This document shows, piece by piece, positions 44,057-53,680 of a DNA stretch of 64,000 nt; position 1 is the stretch's first letter; the number at the start of each line of letters is the position of its first letter. A model generated the notes under the pieces. The model did no database searches and was not told the DNA's origin. It saw only the letters and a program-made list of their open reading frames with translations. Source of the DNA: Clostridium sp. N3C (GTDB lineage: Bacteria > Bacillota > Clostridia > Clostridiales > Clostridiaceae); NCBI RefSeq assembly GCF_900095445.1, contig NZ_FMJL01000016.1, positions 1 through 64,000 of the forward strand, given 5' to 3'. The position numbers and the translations under genes are program-made.

Positions 44057-45934
44057 CTACTTCATTATCTGACAAATCTTATTTGTAAAGTCTACTGGGT
44101 CGTTAATAGGCAAACCTTCAATTAATAATGCCTGATTGTATAGCAGTTCTGTGTAAAGGTTAAGCTTATCTTTGTCATTTTCATAAGCATTTTTTAGGGC
44201 ATTGAATACCTCATGATTAACGTTTATTTCAAGCACTTTTTCTGCCTTTATGTCTGGATTGCCAGGCATGGAGCTTAAGACCTTCTCCATTTCTATAGTG
44301 AATTCACCTTCATTAGATAGACATACAGGATGAGTCTTTAATCTCTTTGAAGCTCTAACAGCTTTTACCTTGTCACCTAGGGCATTTTTCATGTAATCAA
44401 AGAGATCCTTGTTTTCCTCCTGCTTCTTATCATCTTCTTTAGTTTCCTCGTTTTCTATGCCAAGGTCACCACTGGATACGGACTTAAATTCCTTGTCCTT
44501 GTAGCTCATCAACATTCTTATAGCAAATTCATCTATGTCTTCTGTAAAGTATAAGATTTCATAACCCTTATCTGCCACTAATTCAGTTTGAGGCATTTTT
44601 TCAATTCTTTCTATGGAATCGCCAGAAGCATAATAAATGTATTTTTGATCTTCAGGCATTCTAGAAACATATTCCTCTAAAGTGACTAATTTCTTTTCCT
44701 TTGAAGAGTAGAACATTAATAAATCCTGAAGCACATCTTTATCTGCACCAAAGTTATTGTATACTCCAAACTTTAACTGTCTGCCAAAGGATTCATAGAA
44801 TTTCACATAGTTGTCCCTATTATTTTTTAGCATACTTTCTAGTTCGCTTTTAATTTTAGATTTTATGTTCTTAGCTATAAGCTTAAGTTGTCTGTCATGT
44901 TGCAAGATTTCTCTAGATATGTTAAGGGATAAGTCGTCTGAATCTACTATTCCTTTTACAAAGCTAAAGTAATCCGGTAATAGTTCTGGGCACTTGTTCA
45001 TAATAAGTACGCCACTGGAGTAAAGTTCTAAACCCTTTTCATAATCCTTTGTATAGAAATCATAAGGAGTTTTTTCTGGGATAAACAATATTGCATTATA
45101 GCTTACCATACCGTCAACGCTAATATGGACGTAGCTTAAAGGTTTATCAAAGCCGTAGTGCTTTTCTGCATAGAAGTTTTCGTAATCTTCCTTAGTAAGC
45201 TCATTTTTATTCTTTTTCCATATTGGCACCATGCTATTAATGGTTTTTTCTACGGTATACTCTTCATATTCTTTATCGCTACCTTCCTTAAGTCTGCTTT
45301 CTGTTACATCCATTTTAATTGGATATCTAATAAAGTCGGAGTACTTCTTTATTATTGATCTTAATCTATATTCCTGAAGGTATTCATCATAGTTTTCTTC
45401 TTCTGTATTATCCTTGATTTCAAGTATAATATCTGTACCTACTGTGTCTTTCTCGCAAGGTTTTATGGTATAACCGTCTACTCCATCAGATTCCCATTTG
45501 TAAGCTTCGTCGCTGCCAAAGGCTTTACTTATAACAGTAACCTTCTTAGCAACCATAAAGGCTGAATAGAAACCTACACCAAACTGTCCGATTATGTCAT
45601 GACCGTCCTTTATTTCATTTTCTTTCTTAAAGGCAAAAGAACCACTTTTAGCTATAACTCCAAGGTTTTCATCTAATTCTTCCTTTGTCATACCAATACC
45701 GGTATCGGAAATTTTAAGAATTCTCTTTTCCTTGTCAGCGCTTACCTTTATGTAGTAATTCTCTTTATTAAAGGTTATGGAGTCATCTGTTAATGCCTTG
45801 TAGTAAAGCTTATCGATAGCATCACTGGCATTAGAAATAAGTTCTCTTAAGAAAATTTCCTTATGGGTATAGATTGAGTTAATCATAAGATCTAGCAATC
45901 TTTTGGATTCTGCTTTAAATTGTTTTTTTGGCAT
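44057..45934 (-). CDS. htpG: Molecular chaperone HtpG (Hsp90)
   Basis: ATG 45932-45934 lies eight bases after AAAGGAG and gives 625 residues, the normal length. The GHKL ATPase domain contains [16 protein letters not shown] (about 27-42), [14 protein letters not shown] (about 79) and [14 protein letters not shown] (about 117). The middle domain has [16 protein letters not shown] and [12 protein letters not shown]. The C-terminal dimerisation domain is complete. It is an ATP-dependent chaperone. Expression is controlled by a perfect CIRCE operator and TTGACA promoter, i.e. by HrcA. Confidence 0.96.
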   Translation of the reverse strand: MPKKQFKAESKRLLDLMINSIYTHKEIFLRELISNASDAIDKLYYKALTDDSITFNKENYYIKVSADKEKRILKISDTGIGMTKEELDENLGVIAKSGSFAFKKENEIKDGHDIIGQFGVGFYSAFMVAKKVTVISKAFGSDEAYKWESDGVDGYTIKPCEKDTVGTDIILEIKDNTEEENYDEYLQEYRLRSIIKKYSDFIRYPIKMDVTESRLKEGSDKEYEEYTVEKTINSMVPIWKKNKNELTKEDYENFYAEKHYGFDKPLSYVHISVDGMVSYNAILFIPEKTPYDFYTKDYEKGLELYSSGVLIMNKCPELLPDYFSFVKGIVDSDDLSLNISREILQHDRQLKLIAKNIKSKIKSELESMLKNNRDNYVKFYESFGRQLKFGVYNNFGADKDVLQDLLMFYSSKEKKLVTLEEYVSRMPEDQKYIYYASGDSIERIEKMPQTELVADKGYEILYFTEDIDEFAIRMLMSYKDKEFKSVSSGDLGIENEETKEDDKKQEENKDLFDYMKNALGDKVKAVRASKRLKTHPVCLSNEGEFTIEMEKVLSSMPGNPDIKAEKVLEINVNHEVFNALKNAYENDKDKLNLYTELLYNQALLIEGLPINDPVDFTNKICQIMK

Positions 45935-46047
45935 ATATAATTCTCCTTTCATTTTGAAATTAAAATGTAAAGTGTAATGAAAGAAAAAGCGGAAAATATT
46001 TATGTAAAATATATTAGAACTTTCCCTTATACCTACATAGAATTTTA

Positions 46048-46074
46048 TTAGCACTCTTAATTGATGAGTGCTAA
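46048..46074 (-). promoter_or_regulatory. CIRCE operator (HrcA site)
   Basis: A perfect TTAGCACTC-N9-GAGTGCTAA inverted repeat. It begins about ten bases after the -10 box of the htpG promoter, the standard position for HrcA repression. Confidence 0.95.
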
Positions 46075-46083
46075 TCCAAATAT

Positions 46084-46112
46084 AAAATAACGCTCTTTTC
46101 ATTATTTGTCAA
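46084..46112 (-). promoter_or_regulatory. htpG promoter
   Basis: On the minus strand TTGACA, 17 bases, TATTTT. The predicted start is at the edge of the CIRCE element. Confidence 0.85.
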
Positions 46113-46132
46113 TGGCTTTTGTAAAATAACGC

Positions 46133-46158
46133 AAAAAACTCGGGATATAAATCTCGAG
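46133..46158 (-). terminator. Terminator of the DUF4489 gene
   Basis: On the minus strand CTCGAGA / TCCCGAG (one mismatch) is followed by TTTTTTG. Confidence 0.7.
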
Positions 46159-46170
46159 CTATTATAAGGC

Positions 46171-46644
46171 TTATCTTCCGTCTACTGCTAAGGCAGTAAG
46201 AGTTGCGTTAGGAATAGTAAGCCCTGGAACCACATCTATTACAGAATTTGTTGAAATCTCAACAGTGTAGGTGTAGCAGCCTGCGCATGGGTTGCAGTCG
46301 CAGAATTGGAAGCTGAAGGCTTCAGATTCTAAAACAGCTGCTAGAGTTGAGAAAGTGTAAGTTCCTCCAACCTGTTGAGCTTCTTCGCCATCACGAGATC
46401 TCTTTATAATGAAGTTTAAAGTAACAGATACACCTACAGGAAGAGAAACTATACCAGTGAAGGTTAATAATACTGTAGGCTTATACATTCTTGTAGTGTC
46501 AATGTTAACACTAACTACAGGGATTGGATCAGAGAAAGTTGTATTAATTACAGGGAAAGGACCTGCTCCACCAGTAGCGCACTTTAATATAGCTTCTCCT
46601 GGTACTGGATGATAGCAATATCTTTCAATGTTTTCAGAATTCAT
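46171..46644 (-). CDS. DUF4489 protein, probable spore-surface component
   Basis: 157 residues matching DUF4489, a clostridial family: LKCATGGAGPFPVI (about 20-33), PIPVVSVNIDTTRMYKPTVL, LTFTGIVSLPVGVSVTLNFI and a Cys-rich FCDCNPCAGCYTYTVEIST. The fold is predicted to be all beta. There is no signal peptide, compatible with mother-cell assembly onto the spore, but location is an inference. AAAGGAGGA precedes the ATG. The two neighbouring genes encode related beta-rich proteins and may share this role. Confidence 0.8.
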   Translation of the reverse strand: MNSENIERYCYHPVPGEAILKCATGGAGPFPVINTTFSDPIPVVSVNIDTTRMYKPTVLLTFTGIVSLPVGVSVTLNFIIKRSRDGEEAQQVGGTYTFSTLAAVLESEAFSFQFCDCNPCAGCYTYTVEISTNSVIDVVPGLTIPNATLTALAVDGR

Positions 46645-46757
46645 ACGTGTTCCTCCTTTTTTAAAATTTATTGTATTTCTTTATCATCTTTAGTGCTCTT
46701 GGTTATTATCTTTAAGTAATCCTAATATAGAATATGACGCTTGGACATAATTGTTAC

Positions 46758-47480
46758 TTATAGAGTAATAAGTTTAAGTTTTTCATCTGGATAAAATTTA
46801 GCTGTAGGTTTTTCCTCAAAGTCTTCCAAGACATAATTCCTTCTACTGGAATTAAAAGCGCTATAAGGAAGAGGATAATAACCGTAATTTGGAACCAGGA
46901 GTGGTACATTGATTTCCGATTTAACTATTAGATGAAAGTCTAAGGTTATATCTAAAATTTCATCTCCTCTATTATCTATAGAGAGTTTACCATCTAAGGC
47001 TTGAGCTAAGAGTTCAAGTTTTATAGAATTTTTATTTTCAACATAACCAAATCTTCTTTGGGCAGGGCTATCCGGTATATAGAACTTAGGAATAGTTTCA
47101 GTTCGATTAATTTCATAGAACTCACTACGTTTATTTCCCTTAACATCTAGATAATCAGCATAAAAGGATATGACGAAATTAATAATCACCCTGTAATATC
47201 CTGCTTTTAGCTTTAGAGGTGTTTTTTCAAGGGAAGTGAGCTTTACATCAAAGTCCCTGCAATATAAATAGCGTTTAGGGCGAATAAGGGGAGTGCTGCG
47301 AAGTTCCCAGTCAGTGCTATCAGTATCAAAGCCTTCTGCGTATACTAAGGTTCTTTTTATCAAATATTGATCAAAAATTCTAGGAACATCAATACAGTAG
47401 ATTTTTTCTGTCTGTGAATTAGTTTTCTTCATAGTTATAAGATTTGTCCTAGGTACATTTTTATTTAATTTAAGGGCCAT
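46758..47480 (-). CDS. Uncharacterised beta-rich protein related to its divergent neighbour
   Basis: 240 residues, soluble, mostly beta strands. The domain begins IYCIDVPRIFDQYLIKRTLV and ends DFHLIVKSEINVPLLVPNYG followed by YYP. The same start (IDVPR) and end (LLITTKVIVEEEIIVPHYS, YP) appear in the C-terminal domain of the protein encoded divergently at 47696. I recognise no named family. AAAAGGAGG precedes the ATG. Position next to DUF4489 suggests a spore-envelope role (inference). Confidence 0.65.
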   Translation of the reverse strand: MALKLNKNVPRTNLITMKKTNSQTEKIYCIDVPRIFDQYLIKRTLVYAEGFDTDSTDWELRSTPLIRPKRYLYCRDFDVKLTSLEKTPLKLKAGYYRVIINFVISFYADYLDVKGNKRSEFYEINRTETIPKFYIPDSPAQRRFGYVENKNSIKLELLAQALDGKLSIDNRGDEILDITLDFHLIVKSEINVPLLVPNYGYYPLPYSAFNSSRRNYVLEDFEEKPTAKFYPDEKLKLITL

Positions 47481-47695
47481 GGTGAACCTCCTTTTAATTG
47501 CTTAAGTTATTATCCACCTATAAAAGGAGATAATGAAATGATAATTTTTGTTAGATATCAATATAATATGCTGGTATTTCAAAGTTGTGGTAACATAATA
47601 CAGAAAAAATTCATATTTATGTATATTAGTAAAAGCTTTATTGAAGCCGGAATTAGGTCAAGCTTTTAAAAGTCTAAATGTACAGGAGGTACGTG

Positions 47696-49435
47696 ATGAA
47701 TAGTAAAAATTCCTGGATATATGTAGATTCTTTTGATAAAAAGTGGCGATTTTTTATAACAGACAGTAGTGACTTGGCCTATTCAATTGATGATAAAGAT
47801 GGCATCTCCTCGGATAATAAAATAATAGATAAAGATGTGCTTAGTTTTACAATACATGTAAATGGTAACCAGCTGCATATAATCTATTTTAATAAAGATA
47901 GGGAACTTAAGTATTGCAAGTATAAAGAGGGGGCTTTCTATGGTACAACCATATATCAGTTTGAAGGTAAGCAGCTGTTAATACAAGAACTTAAGGCTTT
48001 AGTATGTGAAGATCTACTGCATATTTTATATATTAAAAGCTCTGAGGATTGCAATGATAGGGGGGTACTGAGTCATTGCATATGGGACGGTGACAAGGTT
48101 GACATACAGGAGCTAAAGCCCATTAATCTTGTAAGCAATATAGAGGATCACTATGCCGTAGAGCGATTAAAGGGAAAGGAGCTCTATTTATACTTTCTTA
48201 CTGTTGAGAATGAGTTGGTAAAGGTCATTACTGGTAGATATAATGGTTATCGATGGGGACGGTTCGTTAGACTTTATACAATTACGGGAGATGTTCTTTT
48301 CTTTGATGCAAAGAGTCTTTATGGTGTAATTAATATATTAAATGTAACTAAGGAAGATGGAAAATATTCTGTTGATGTGGTGGAAGTTAGTAATAGAGCA
48401 GAACTATTAAGCAGCACTAAGCTTTTTGAAAGCAAGAGTTTTAAAGATAGTACTGTATTTATGAAGGCTGAAAATAAACTATATGCCTGTTGGAAAGGAA
48501 AGAAAGGTATATATGTGTCAGAAAGGGATGAAATCTTTTGGTACAATCCAACAGAGTATAAAATTAAAGAGAAGAGTGAAATCCATACCTACAATTTTGC
48601 TATTAGTAGTGAAAATCCTAATTATTTAGAGGGAAACAAAATTTTAGTTTTAGAAGGATCTGAAAGTTTTAAGCTTTTTTATCCGCCTATGATTCAAGTT
48701 ACAGAAGATCAGCAATTTTCTACAGAAGACAATTTAGTAGAACTACTTTCCCAACTGGAGAAGTCAAAGGAATCCATTGAGAAGTTAGAAAAGAAGATGG
48801 AATTAACGGAGTTTCAGCTACAGCAATTAAAAGAAGAATCAAAAAAGCATATAAATGAAGGGGATAAAGAGCTTATTGAACAGGAAAGTATAGATGACAC
48901 AAAAGAATTAGTAGTACCTAAATATAAAAATGTGCCCTTAATAACTAAAAGAGTAATCTCCAGCCATCAAGGAGAGGGATATATTCCTGAAGTTCGCATC
49001 GATGTGCCAAGACATATACGAATAGGGGCAAAGGTAGAAAAAGTTCTTCTAAAAAGACCACGAATTAGAAGAAGTACTATAAAAATTATGGAAGTACCAG
49101 ATAAGAAAGAATATTATAAGGTTAGCTTTAGGTATAAATTACCTTATATATTTGAATTAGAAAGTAAAAAAGGCAATCTGTATAGATTTATGGGAGAGAT
49201 TGAGGACAGACATGAGGCAACGGTATATATTCCAATAGAAGCAGAGAAGCAGGGCTATAGATTTGAGCTTGATATATCCTTAATAGAAGCTATAAATCCA
49301 GTATTAATCAGTAAAGGCTTTAAGTTTTATGTAAACTTACTAATTACAACAAAGGTTATTGTAGAAGAAGAAATCATAGTACCCCATTACTCAAAAGATT
49401 ATCCTAAAAATCTGGTGAATCCTGATAAATCTTAG
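47696..49435 (+). CDS. Uncharacterised protein: propeller-like head, coiled coil, beta-sandwich tail
   Basis: ATG 47696 lies six bases after AGGAGG; 579 residues, no signal peptide. Residues 1-310 consist of repeated strand motifs with aromatic and charged residues (NGNQLHIIYFNKDRELKYCK; EDLLHILYIKSSED), as in a beta-propeller. Residues about 345-395 are a coiled coil (LLSQLEKSKESIEKLEKKME). The rest (about 410-575) is the beta-sandwich shared with the divergent 240-residue protein. The lack of a secretion signal and the partner genes suggest a structural spore-surface protein. Unknown family. Confidence 0.65.
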   Translation: MNSKNSWIYVDSFDKKWRFFITDSSDLAYSIDDKDGISSDNKIIDKDVLSFTIHVNGNQLHIIYFNKDRELKYCKYKEGAFYGTTIYQFEGKQLLIQELKALVCEDLLHILYIKSSEDCNDRGVLSHCIWDGDKVDIQELKPINLVSNIEDHYAVERLKGKELYLYFLTVENELVKVITGRYNGYRWGRFVRLYTITGDVLFFDAKSLYGVINILNVTKEDGKYSVDVVEVSNRAELLSSTKLFESKSFKDSTVFMKAENKLYACWKGKKGIYVSERDEIFWYNPTEYKIKEKSEIHTYNFAISSENPNYLEGNKILVLEGSESFKLFYPPMIQVTEDQQFSTEDNLVELLSQLEKSKESIEKLEKKMELTEFQLQQLKEESKKHINEGDKELIEQESIDDTKELVVPKYKNVPLITKRVISSHQGEGYIPEVRIDVPRHIRIGAKVEKVLLKRPRIRRSTIKIMEVPDKKEYYKVSFRYKLPYIFELESKKGNLYRFMGEIEDRHEATVYIPIEAEKQGYRFELDISLIEAINPVLISKGFKFYVNLLITTKVIVEEEIIVPHYSKDYPKNLVNPDKS

Positions 49436-49439
49436 GTTT

Positions 49440-49464
49440 AAAGTGGCTTATAGCCACTTTTTTA
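49440..49464 (+). terminator. Rho-independent terminator
   Basis: A stem AAAGTGGCT / AGCCACTTT with a 3-base loop and a run of T. Confidence 0.88.
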
Positions 49465-49607
49465 TTCAGGTAACAAAAATATTACAAATAATTAATTTTT
49501 GAATGTTCTATTTTGCTGTATAATATATTAGGTATAATTAATGAAGATTTACATATAGATAGCTCTATTATATATTGAAGTGTTTATGTACTTGAGGGAG
49601 TGTAAAG

Positions 49608-49946
49608 GTGAATATTCAAATATTTGGTACAAAAAAGTGTTTTGATACGAAAAAAGCTGAAAGATACTTTAAAGAAAGAAATATAAAATATCAATTTATA
49701 GATTTATCCATGAAAGGCCTTAGCAAGGGAGAACTTCAAAGCGTGTCAGCGGCAGTAGGCTTAAATAATTTAATTAATACTAAGTCAAAGGAGTATAAGA
49801 CTTTAAATATTGAAAATATAAGAAACATCAGTGTTAAGGAAGAAATACTGTTAAAAAATCCAAAGCTCTATAGAACTCCTATAGTTAGAAATGGCAAGCA
49901 GGCTACCGTAGGCTATGAGCCAGATATATGGAAGGAATGGCAATAG
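49608..49946 (+). CDS. ArsC/Spx-family thioredoxin-fold protein
   Basis: 112 residues, GTG start. It has the ArsC/Spx fold with a single N-terminal Cys (TKKCFDTKKAERYF, Cys11), a helical insert and the conserved RTPIVRNG segment (about 90). Spx proper carries a CXXC; here the second Cys is replaced, so this is closer to the YffB/ArsC-like group. It could be a glutaredoxin-type reductase or RNA-polymerase-binding regulator. No ars genes are nearby. Function unassigned. Confidence 0.75.
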   Translation: MNIQIFGTKKCFDTKKAERYFKERNIKYQFIDLSMKGLSKGELQSVSAAVGLNNLINTKSKEYKTLNIENIRNISVKEEILLKNPKLYRTPIVRNGKQATVGYEPDIWKEWQ

Positions 49947-50093
49947 TATAAAAATTATTATCAAGTAAGCACAGTAATGCCAAACTAAAATAGTATATAT
50001 TAAAGGGAACTTTATTGTATCATCTTACTACTAAGATGGAAATTAGAAAACCCTTAGAGATTTTAGAATCCTCTATACGGAGGTGGAATACTT

Positions 50094-50792
50094 ATGCTGA
50101 GTTATGCATTGTTAATAGCATTACTGTACTCTGGTGATAATAAAAATTTAAAAACCTTACTTGCTATTGCTACAGCCCTAGCAATGCTTAAAAGTGATTC
50201 TCCAAAAAAAGTTAGAAGGCCAAGAAATAAAAGGGCAAGAAGAATATTAGCAGAAAGAGCTCTTGCTAAAAAGGAAAGAAAAGAAGAGCTTCTTGATAAG
50301 GTTCAGATTTTATTACCTATTATTATAAAAGCATTAGAAAAGCTATATGCAAATTCAAGCAATAAAACTAATGCACAAAGTTATGGTAAAAACACTAGAA
50401 AGATTGTAAATAATACTATCTCCAAAAGTGAAGAGAAAGATGCCAGGGATGAAAGAAAAAATAAAGAGTATAAGGAAGCTTATGCTACTAAGGAAGTTAG
50501 TAGCTTGAATGATAATCATATAGGAAATATTAATATAATTGAAGAGGAAGAAGAGCAATTTAAAGAGCCAGAAATAGTATATAATACAGAAGATATATGG
50601 AAGAAGGATAGAAAAAGGAATATTGCAGAAGAGATAAAGGAAGCTTTTCATGGTACTGATGTAAATTTAACACTGAAAAATGGAGAAAGGCTAAAAGGAG
50701 AAGTAGTGGGAGAATATAATGGCTTTTTGATATTAGAAAGTTGTGGTATATTAAAATACGTGGATGGAAAAGATATTGAAAGTTTTTCTTAA
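50094..50792 (+). CDS. Hypothetical protein with N-terminal hydrophobic and C-terminal LSm-like segment
   Basis: 232 residues, GGAGGTGG before the ATG. Residues 1-27 are hydrophobic (MLSYALLIALLYSG). A strongly basic stretch (RRPRNKRARRILAERALA) follows, then a long charged low-complexity linker (about 95-185). The end, VNLTLKNGERLKGEVVGEYN...ILKYVDGKDIESF (about 190-232), resembles a two-strand Sm-like barrel unit. No family recognised. The gene precedes the L,D-transpeptidase by 84 bases. Confidence 0.6.
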   Translation: MLSYALLIALLYSGDNKNLKTLLAIATALAMLKSDSPKKVRRPRNKRARRILAERALAKKERKEELLDKVQILLPIIIKALEKLYANSSNKTNAQSYGKNTRKIVNNTISKSEEKDARDERKNKEYKEAYATKEVSSLNDNHIGNINIIEEEEEQFKEPEIVYNTEDIWKKDRKRNIAEEIKEAFHGTDVNLTLKNGERLKGEVVGEYNGFLILESCGILKYVDGKDIESFS

Positions 50793-50826
50793 AGTTATAA
50801 TTCTTATATAATTGCTTAAGATAAAT

Positions 50827-50847
50827 CTCCTAACTTATTGTTAGGAG
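50827..50847 (+). other. Hairpin between hypothetical gene and L,D-transpeptidase gene
   Basis: A perfect 8-bp stem CTCCTAAC / GTTAGGAG with a 5-base loop and no T-run after it. It may be a weak terminator or mRNA end protector. Confidence 0.4.
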
Positions 50848-50876
50848 ACTAATACCAATTTGGGGGGAATTAAAAA

Positions 50877-51920
50877 ATGAAAAGAAAGAAGGTAATGTTG
50901 TCTATAGTTTTAGTTATAGGCATACCTTTAGGTGGTTTACTTTGCGGAAAAAGTGTACAAGCAGCTCAATTAAAAACTTCTATAAATAATGCTTTTAGCA
51001 CAGGTGATTATGAAAAAGCTTTGGTTATTTATAATAATGCTGCTGGAGACTTATTAATAAGCGACGTTTTTAAATTAAAAGGAAAAACTCATTCTATGAT
51101 AAGTAATGAAGTAGATAAGATTAAAAAAGATTATTTAGACTATAAGATAAGTTACGAGGAAGCAAAAGAAAAGTTAGATTTTCTAATGGGATTTAATATT
51201 TTAGAAGCTAAATTTATAGATTCTGCACTTAAGAATCTAGAGGTTATTGAAAATAATAGACAAGCTTTAGGCAATGCTGAGAATTTATTAAATAAGAAAG
51301 AATTTAATCAGGCTTTGAAAAGTTTAAAAAATATCACTGAAGAGGATGAAAATACCCATGAAAAAGTAGAGTCATTAAAAGAAAAGATTTTAAAAGCCTA
51401 TAGAAATGAAATATATCTAAAAGTAGATGAAGCTATACAAGCAAATAAGCTATCTGAGGCGGAAGCTTTATTAGATGAACATAAGAATATACTGAAAGAT
51501 ATTTCTTCAAAGGATGAAGAGATGGTTAAGGATTATTCAAGTGATACTAAATTTCTTTTGTTAGTAGATATAGAAACTCAAAGAACAAAAATTTTCCTAG
51601 GAGAGAAGGGAAATTGGAGGTTAGTAAAAGACTACATATGTTCTAGTGGAGCTCAAGGAAAAGACACTCCAAAAGGTACATATACTATAGCTAGCAGAGG
51701 TGAATGGTTCTTTAGTCAAAAGTATCAACAAGGTGCCAAGTATTGGGTGCAATTCCAAGGAGACTACTTATTTCACTCCCTGCCCATGGATCAGGAAAAA
51801 AATATAGTGGATTACACATTAGGTAAACCAGCTTCTCACGGCTGTGTCAGATTAAAAGTAGAGGAAGCAAAGTGGTTGTATGATAACATTCCTTCTGGTA
51901 CGAAGTTAATAGTACAATAA
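50877..51920 (+). CDS. Secreted L,D-transpeptidase (YkuD domain)
   Basis: 347 residues. A signal peptide or anchor (1-30, ending VQAAQ) is followed by a helical TPR-like region (about 32-215) that may bind a partner or substrate. The catalytic YkuD domain (about 220-347) has FLLLVDIETQRTKIFLGEKG at its start, LFHSLPM with the conserved His, and the nucleophile Cys in SHGCVRLKVEEAKWLYD. It forms 3-3 cross-links or attaches proteins to peptidoglycan outside the membrane. GGGGGG precedes the ATG. Confidence 0.9.
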   Translation: MKRKKVMLSIVLVIGIPLGGLLCGKSVQAAQLKTSINNAFSTGDYEKALVIYNNAAGDLLISDVFKLKGKTHSMISNEVDKIKKDYLDYKISYEEAKEKLDFLMGFNILEAKFIDSALKNLEVIENNRQALGNAENLLNKKEFNQALKSLKNITEEDENTHEKVESLKEKILKAYRNEIYLKVDEAIQANKLSEAEALLDEHKNILKDISSKDEEMVKDYSSDTKFLLLVDIETQRTKIFLGEKGNWRLVKDYICSSGAQGKDTPKGTYTIASRGEWFFSQKYQQGAKYWVQFQGDYLFHSLPMDQEKNIVDYTLGKPASHGCVRLKVEEAKWLYDNIPSGTKLIVQ

Positions 51921-51953
51921 ACAAGCCAAGCCGCCCATGGGCGGCTTGTTTTT
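51921..51953. terminator. Terminator between ldt and psd
   Basis: The GC-rich palindrome AAGCCGCCCATGGGCGGCTT is followed by GTTTTTC. It serves the convergent genes. Confidence 0.85.
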
Positions 51954-52844
51954 CTAAATAAACTTAACACCTATTTTTTCACCAAAGTTTACCTTAGTTT
52001 CATAGCCCAGTTTTGATTGTTCTAGAATATCATTGTCTATTTTTACCTTATCCTTTTCTAGAAAGATTATAACAGTGGAACCACCAAATTTAAAGTAGCC
52101 CTTTTCTTCTCCTTTAAGAATTCTCCGTCCAGGTGTATAGGATTGAATGATGGAACCTACACAGGTAGCACCTACCTCTACGTATAATACTTGGCCAAAG
52201 TTATCAGATTTAAAGAGGCTCCATTCTCTTTTGTTTTGGCAGAAGAGCTTTTCCTTTTTATTTAAGGCCATAGGATTAACGGAATAATAGCTTCCTTTAA
52301 TCTTATTAGTTTCTCCACATACACCACTATCTATAAAGTGAAATCTGTGATAGTCCGTAGGGCATAGTCTTAAGATCATGCAAATACCTTTATCAAAGGT
52401 TTCATATAAATGGGAAGAACCTAGTAACTCCTTGAAGCTATATGTAAGCCCCTTAACCTGCACTAGCTTATCTAAATCTATGTTTTCAAATACCATAAGC
52501 CTTCCGTCACCAGCAGATATGAGAGAATTTTGGTTCATATCTACAGGTCTTCCTTCTGCAGTAACCTTTCTTACAAAGAAATCATTAAAGCTATTAAAAT
52601 TAGGGCTCTGTTTTTCACAAACAGACATATCTATTTCAAATTCCTTAATGAATTTTGGAACCTTCCTAGCACTTAGTTTGCTATCGCAGTATTTGCCATA
52701 GAGCTTGGAGAAGAACTTCTTTTTCACAACCATTTCTAAAATAGTCATACCTACCGGTGAGGAATAAAGCCAATTTAGATATCTGTCTCCAGCTACCTTT
52801 TCAGTTTCATATTTTCCTGTTTTTCTATTGTAGTATTGGATCAT
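51954..52844 (-). CDS. psd: Phosphatidylserine decarboxylase proenzyme
   Basis: 296 residues. It is a pyruvoyl enzyme of the Psd family, converting phosphatidylserine to phosphatidylethanolamine at the membrane. Motifs: [11 protein letters not shown] (about 107), [15 protein letters not shown] (about 161) and the self-cleavage site [13 protein letters not shown] (about 257), where the Ser becomes the pyruvoyl group. The cleavage motif reads GGST rather than the classical LGST, a variation I associate with clostridial Psd. pssA is not adjacent. Full length. Confidence 0.92.
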   Translation of the reverse strand: MIQYYNRKTGKYETEKVAGDRYLNWLYSSPVGMTILEMVVKKKFFSKLYGKYCDSKLSARKVPKFIKEFEIDMSVCEKQSPNFNSFNDFFVRKVTAEGRPVDMNQNSLISAGDGRLMVFENIDLDKLVQVKGLTYSFKELLGSSHLYETFDKGICMILRLCPTDYHRFHFIDSGVCGETNKIKGSYYSVNPMALNKKEKLFCQNKREWSLFKSDNFGQVLYVEVGATCVGSIIQSYTPGRRILKGEEKGYFKFGGSTVIIFLEKDKVKIDNDILEQSKLGYETKVNFGEKIGVKFI

Positions 52845-53071
52845 ATCATTTCTCCTTAATCATTAATAAAGATTAGTGTAAATATTATAATATATTGATG
52901 GAAATTGTTCCAAGACTATTAAATTCTTTTAGAATATAATAAAAAATGTTCTTTTTTTATTACATTTGATCATTGAGATGATAGGTAATACATGATAAAA
53001 TTACCATATAATAGGATTAGGTCTCTAATTATTATAGAAGATAGTATAATAATATAATTGCATCCAGCCCT

Positions 53072-53512
53072 TTGCAATATTGTAGAAGGCTATATTTCAG
53101 GAGGATTCATAGATATTTTACTAGCAATGGTTTAAATTCTAATACAATTGAAAAACTGGATAATAACCCAGATCTATTAGTGGCTACTGGGAATAAAGTG
53201 AAATCTATTTATAGTTTATATGATAGTCAAAATAAAGTAATAGCCATAAATGCTCCAGTGCTTATGGAGCTAACTCCCACATATTTATAAATTCAAAACT
53301 TAAAACCAGAGGATATATTAAATGACATTGACCATAACTATGCAGTGCTAAATAGTCATTATATTAATGATTACTTAAATCTGGAGGACATACATGGCGA
53401 TAAGATTAAGCTTGCCGGGAAAAATAGTAAGCCTCAACTTCTAGTTCCTGAAGCATATAAGAGTAAGGAGAAGCAAATAAAAGAAGTTTATATTGAGATT
53501 GGAGCAGGGTAA
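53072..53512 (+). pseudogene. Decayed membrane-protein gene (possibly bacteriocin-associated type)
   Basis: A coding-like frame (IEKLDNNPDLLVATGNKVKS; VIAINAPVLMELTPTYL) hits TAA at 53288-53290. It then continues in the same frame to 53512 (IQNLKPEDILNDIDHNYAVL; GKNSKPQLLVPEAYKSK). A hydrophobic stretch (IVEGYISGGFIDILLAM) is visible in another frame at the front. So at least one stop and one frameshift are present. The tail faintly recalls the extracytoplasmic part of DUF1430-type bacteriocin-associated membrane proteins, but this is weak. There is no ribosome site. Confidence 0.5.
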
Positions 53513-53680
53513 GCTAGTACAATAGGACAAGAGCAATTATGAATAAAATGGCACATATTCTTGCACAGCTTACAGCCTTCATTTATAATTATAGGTGTTT
53601 GGTCGGATATTTATGGTGTAATTTGAATGATACCAGGAAACAAACTTTCAAGAATTTTATATAAGAAAGAGGGGCTAGGA

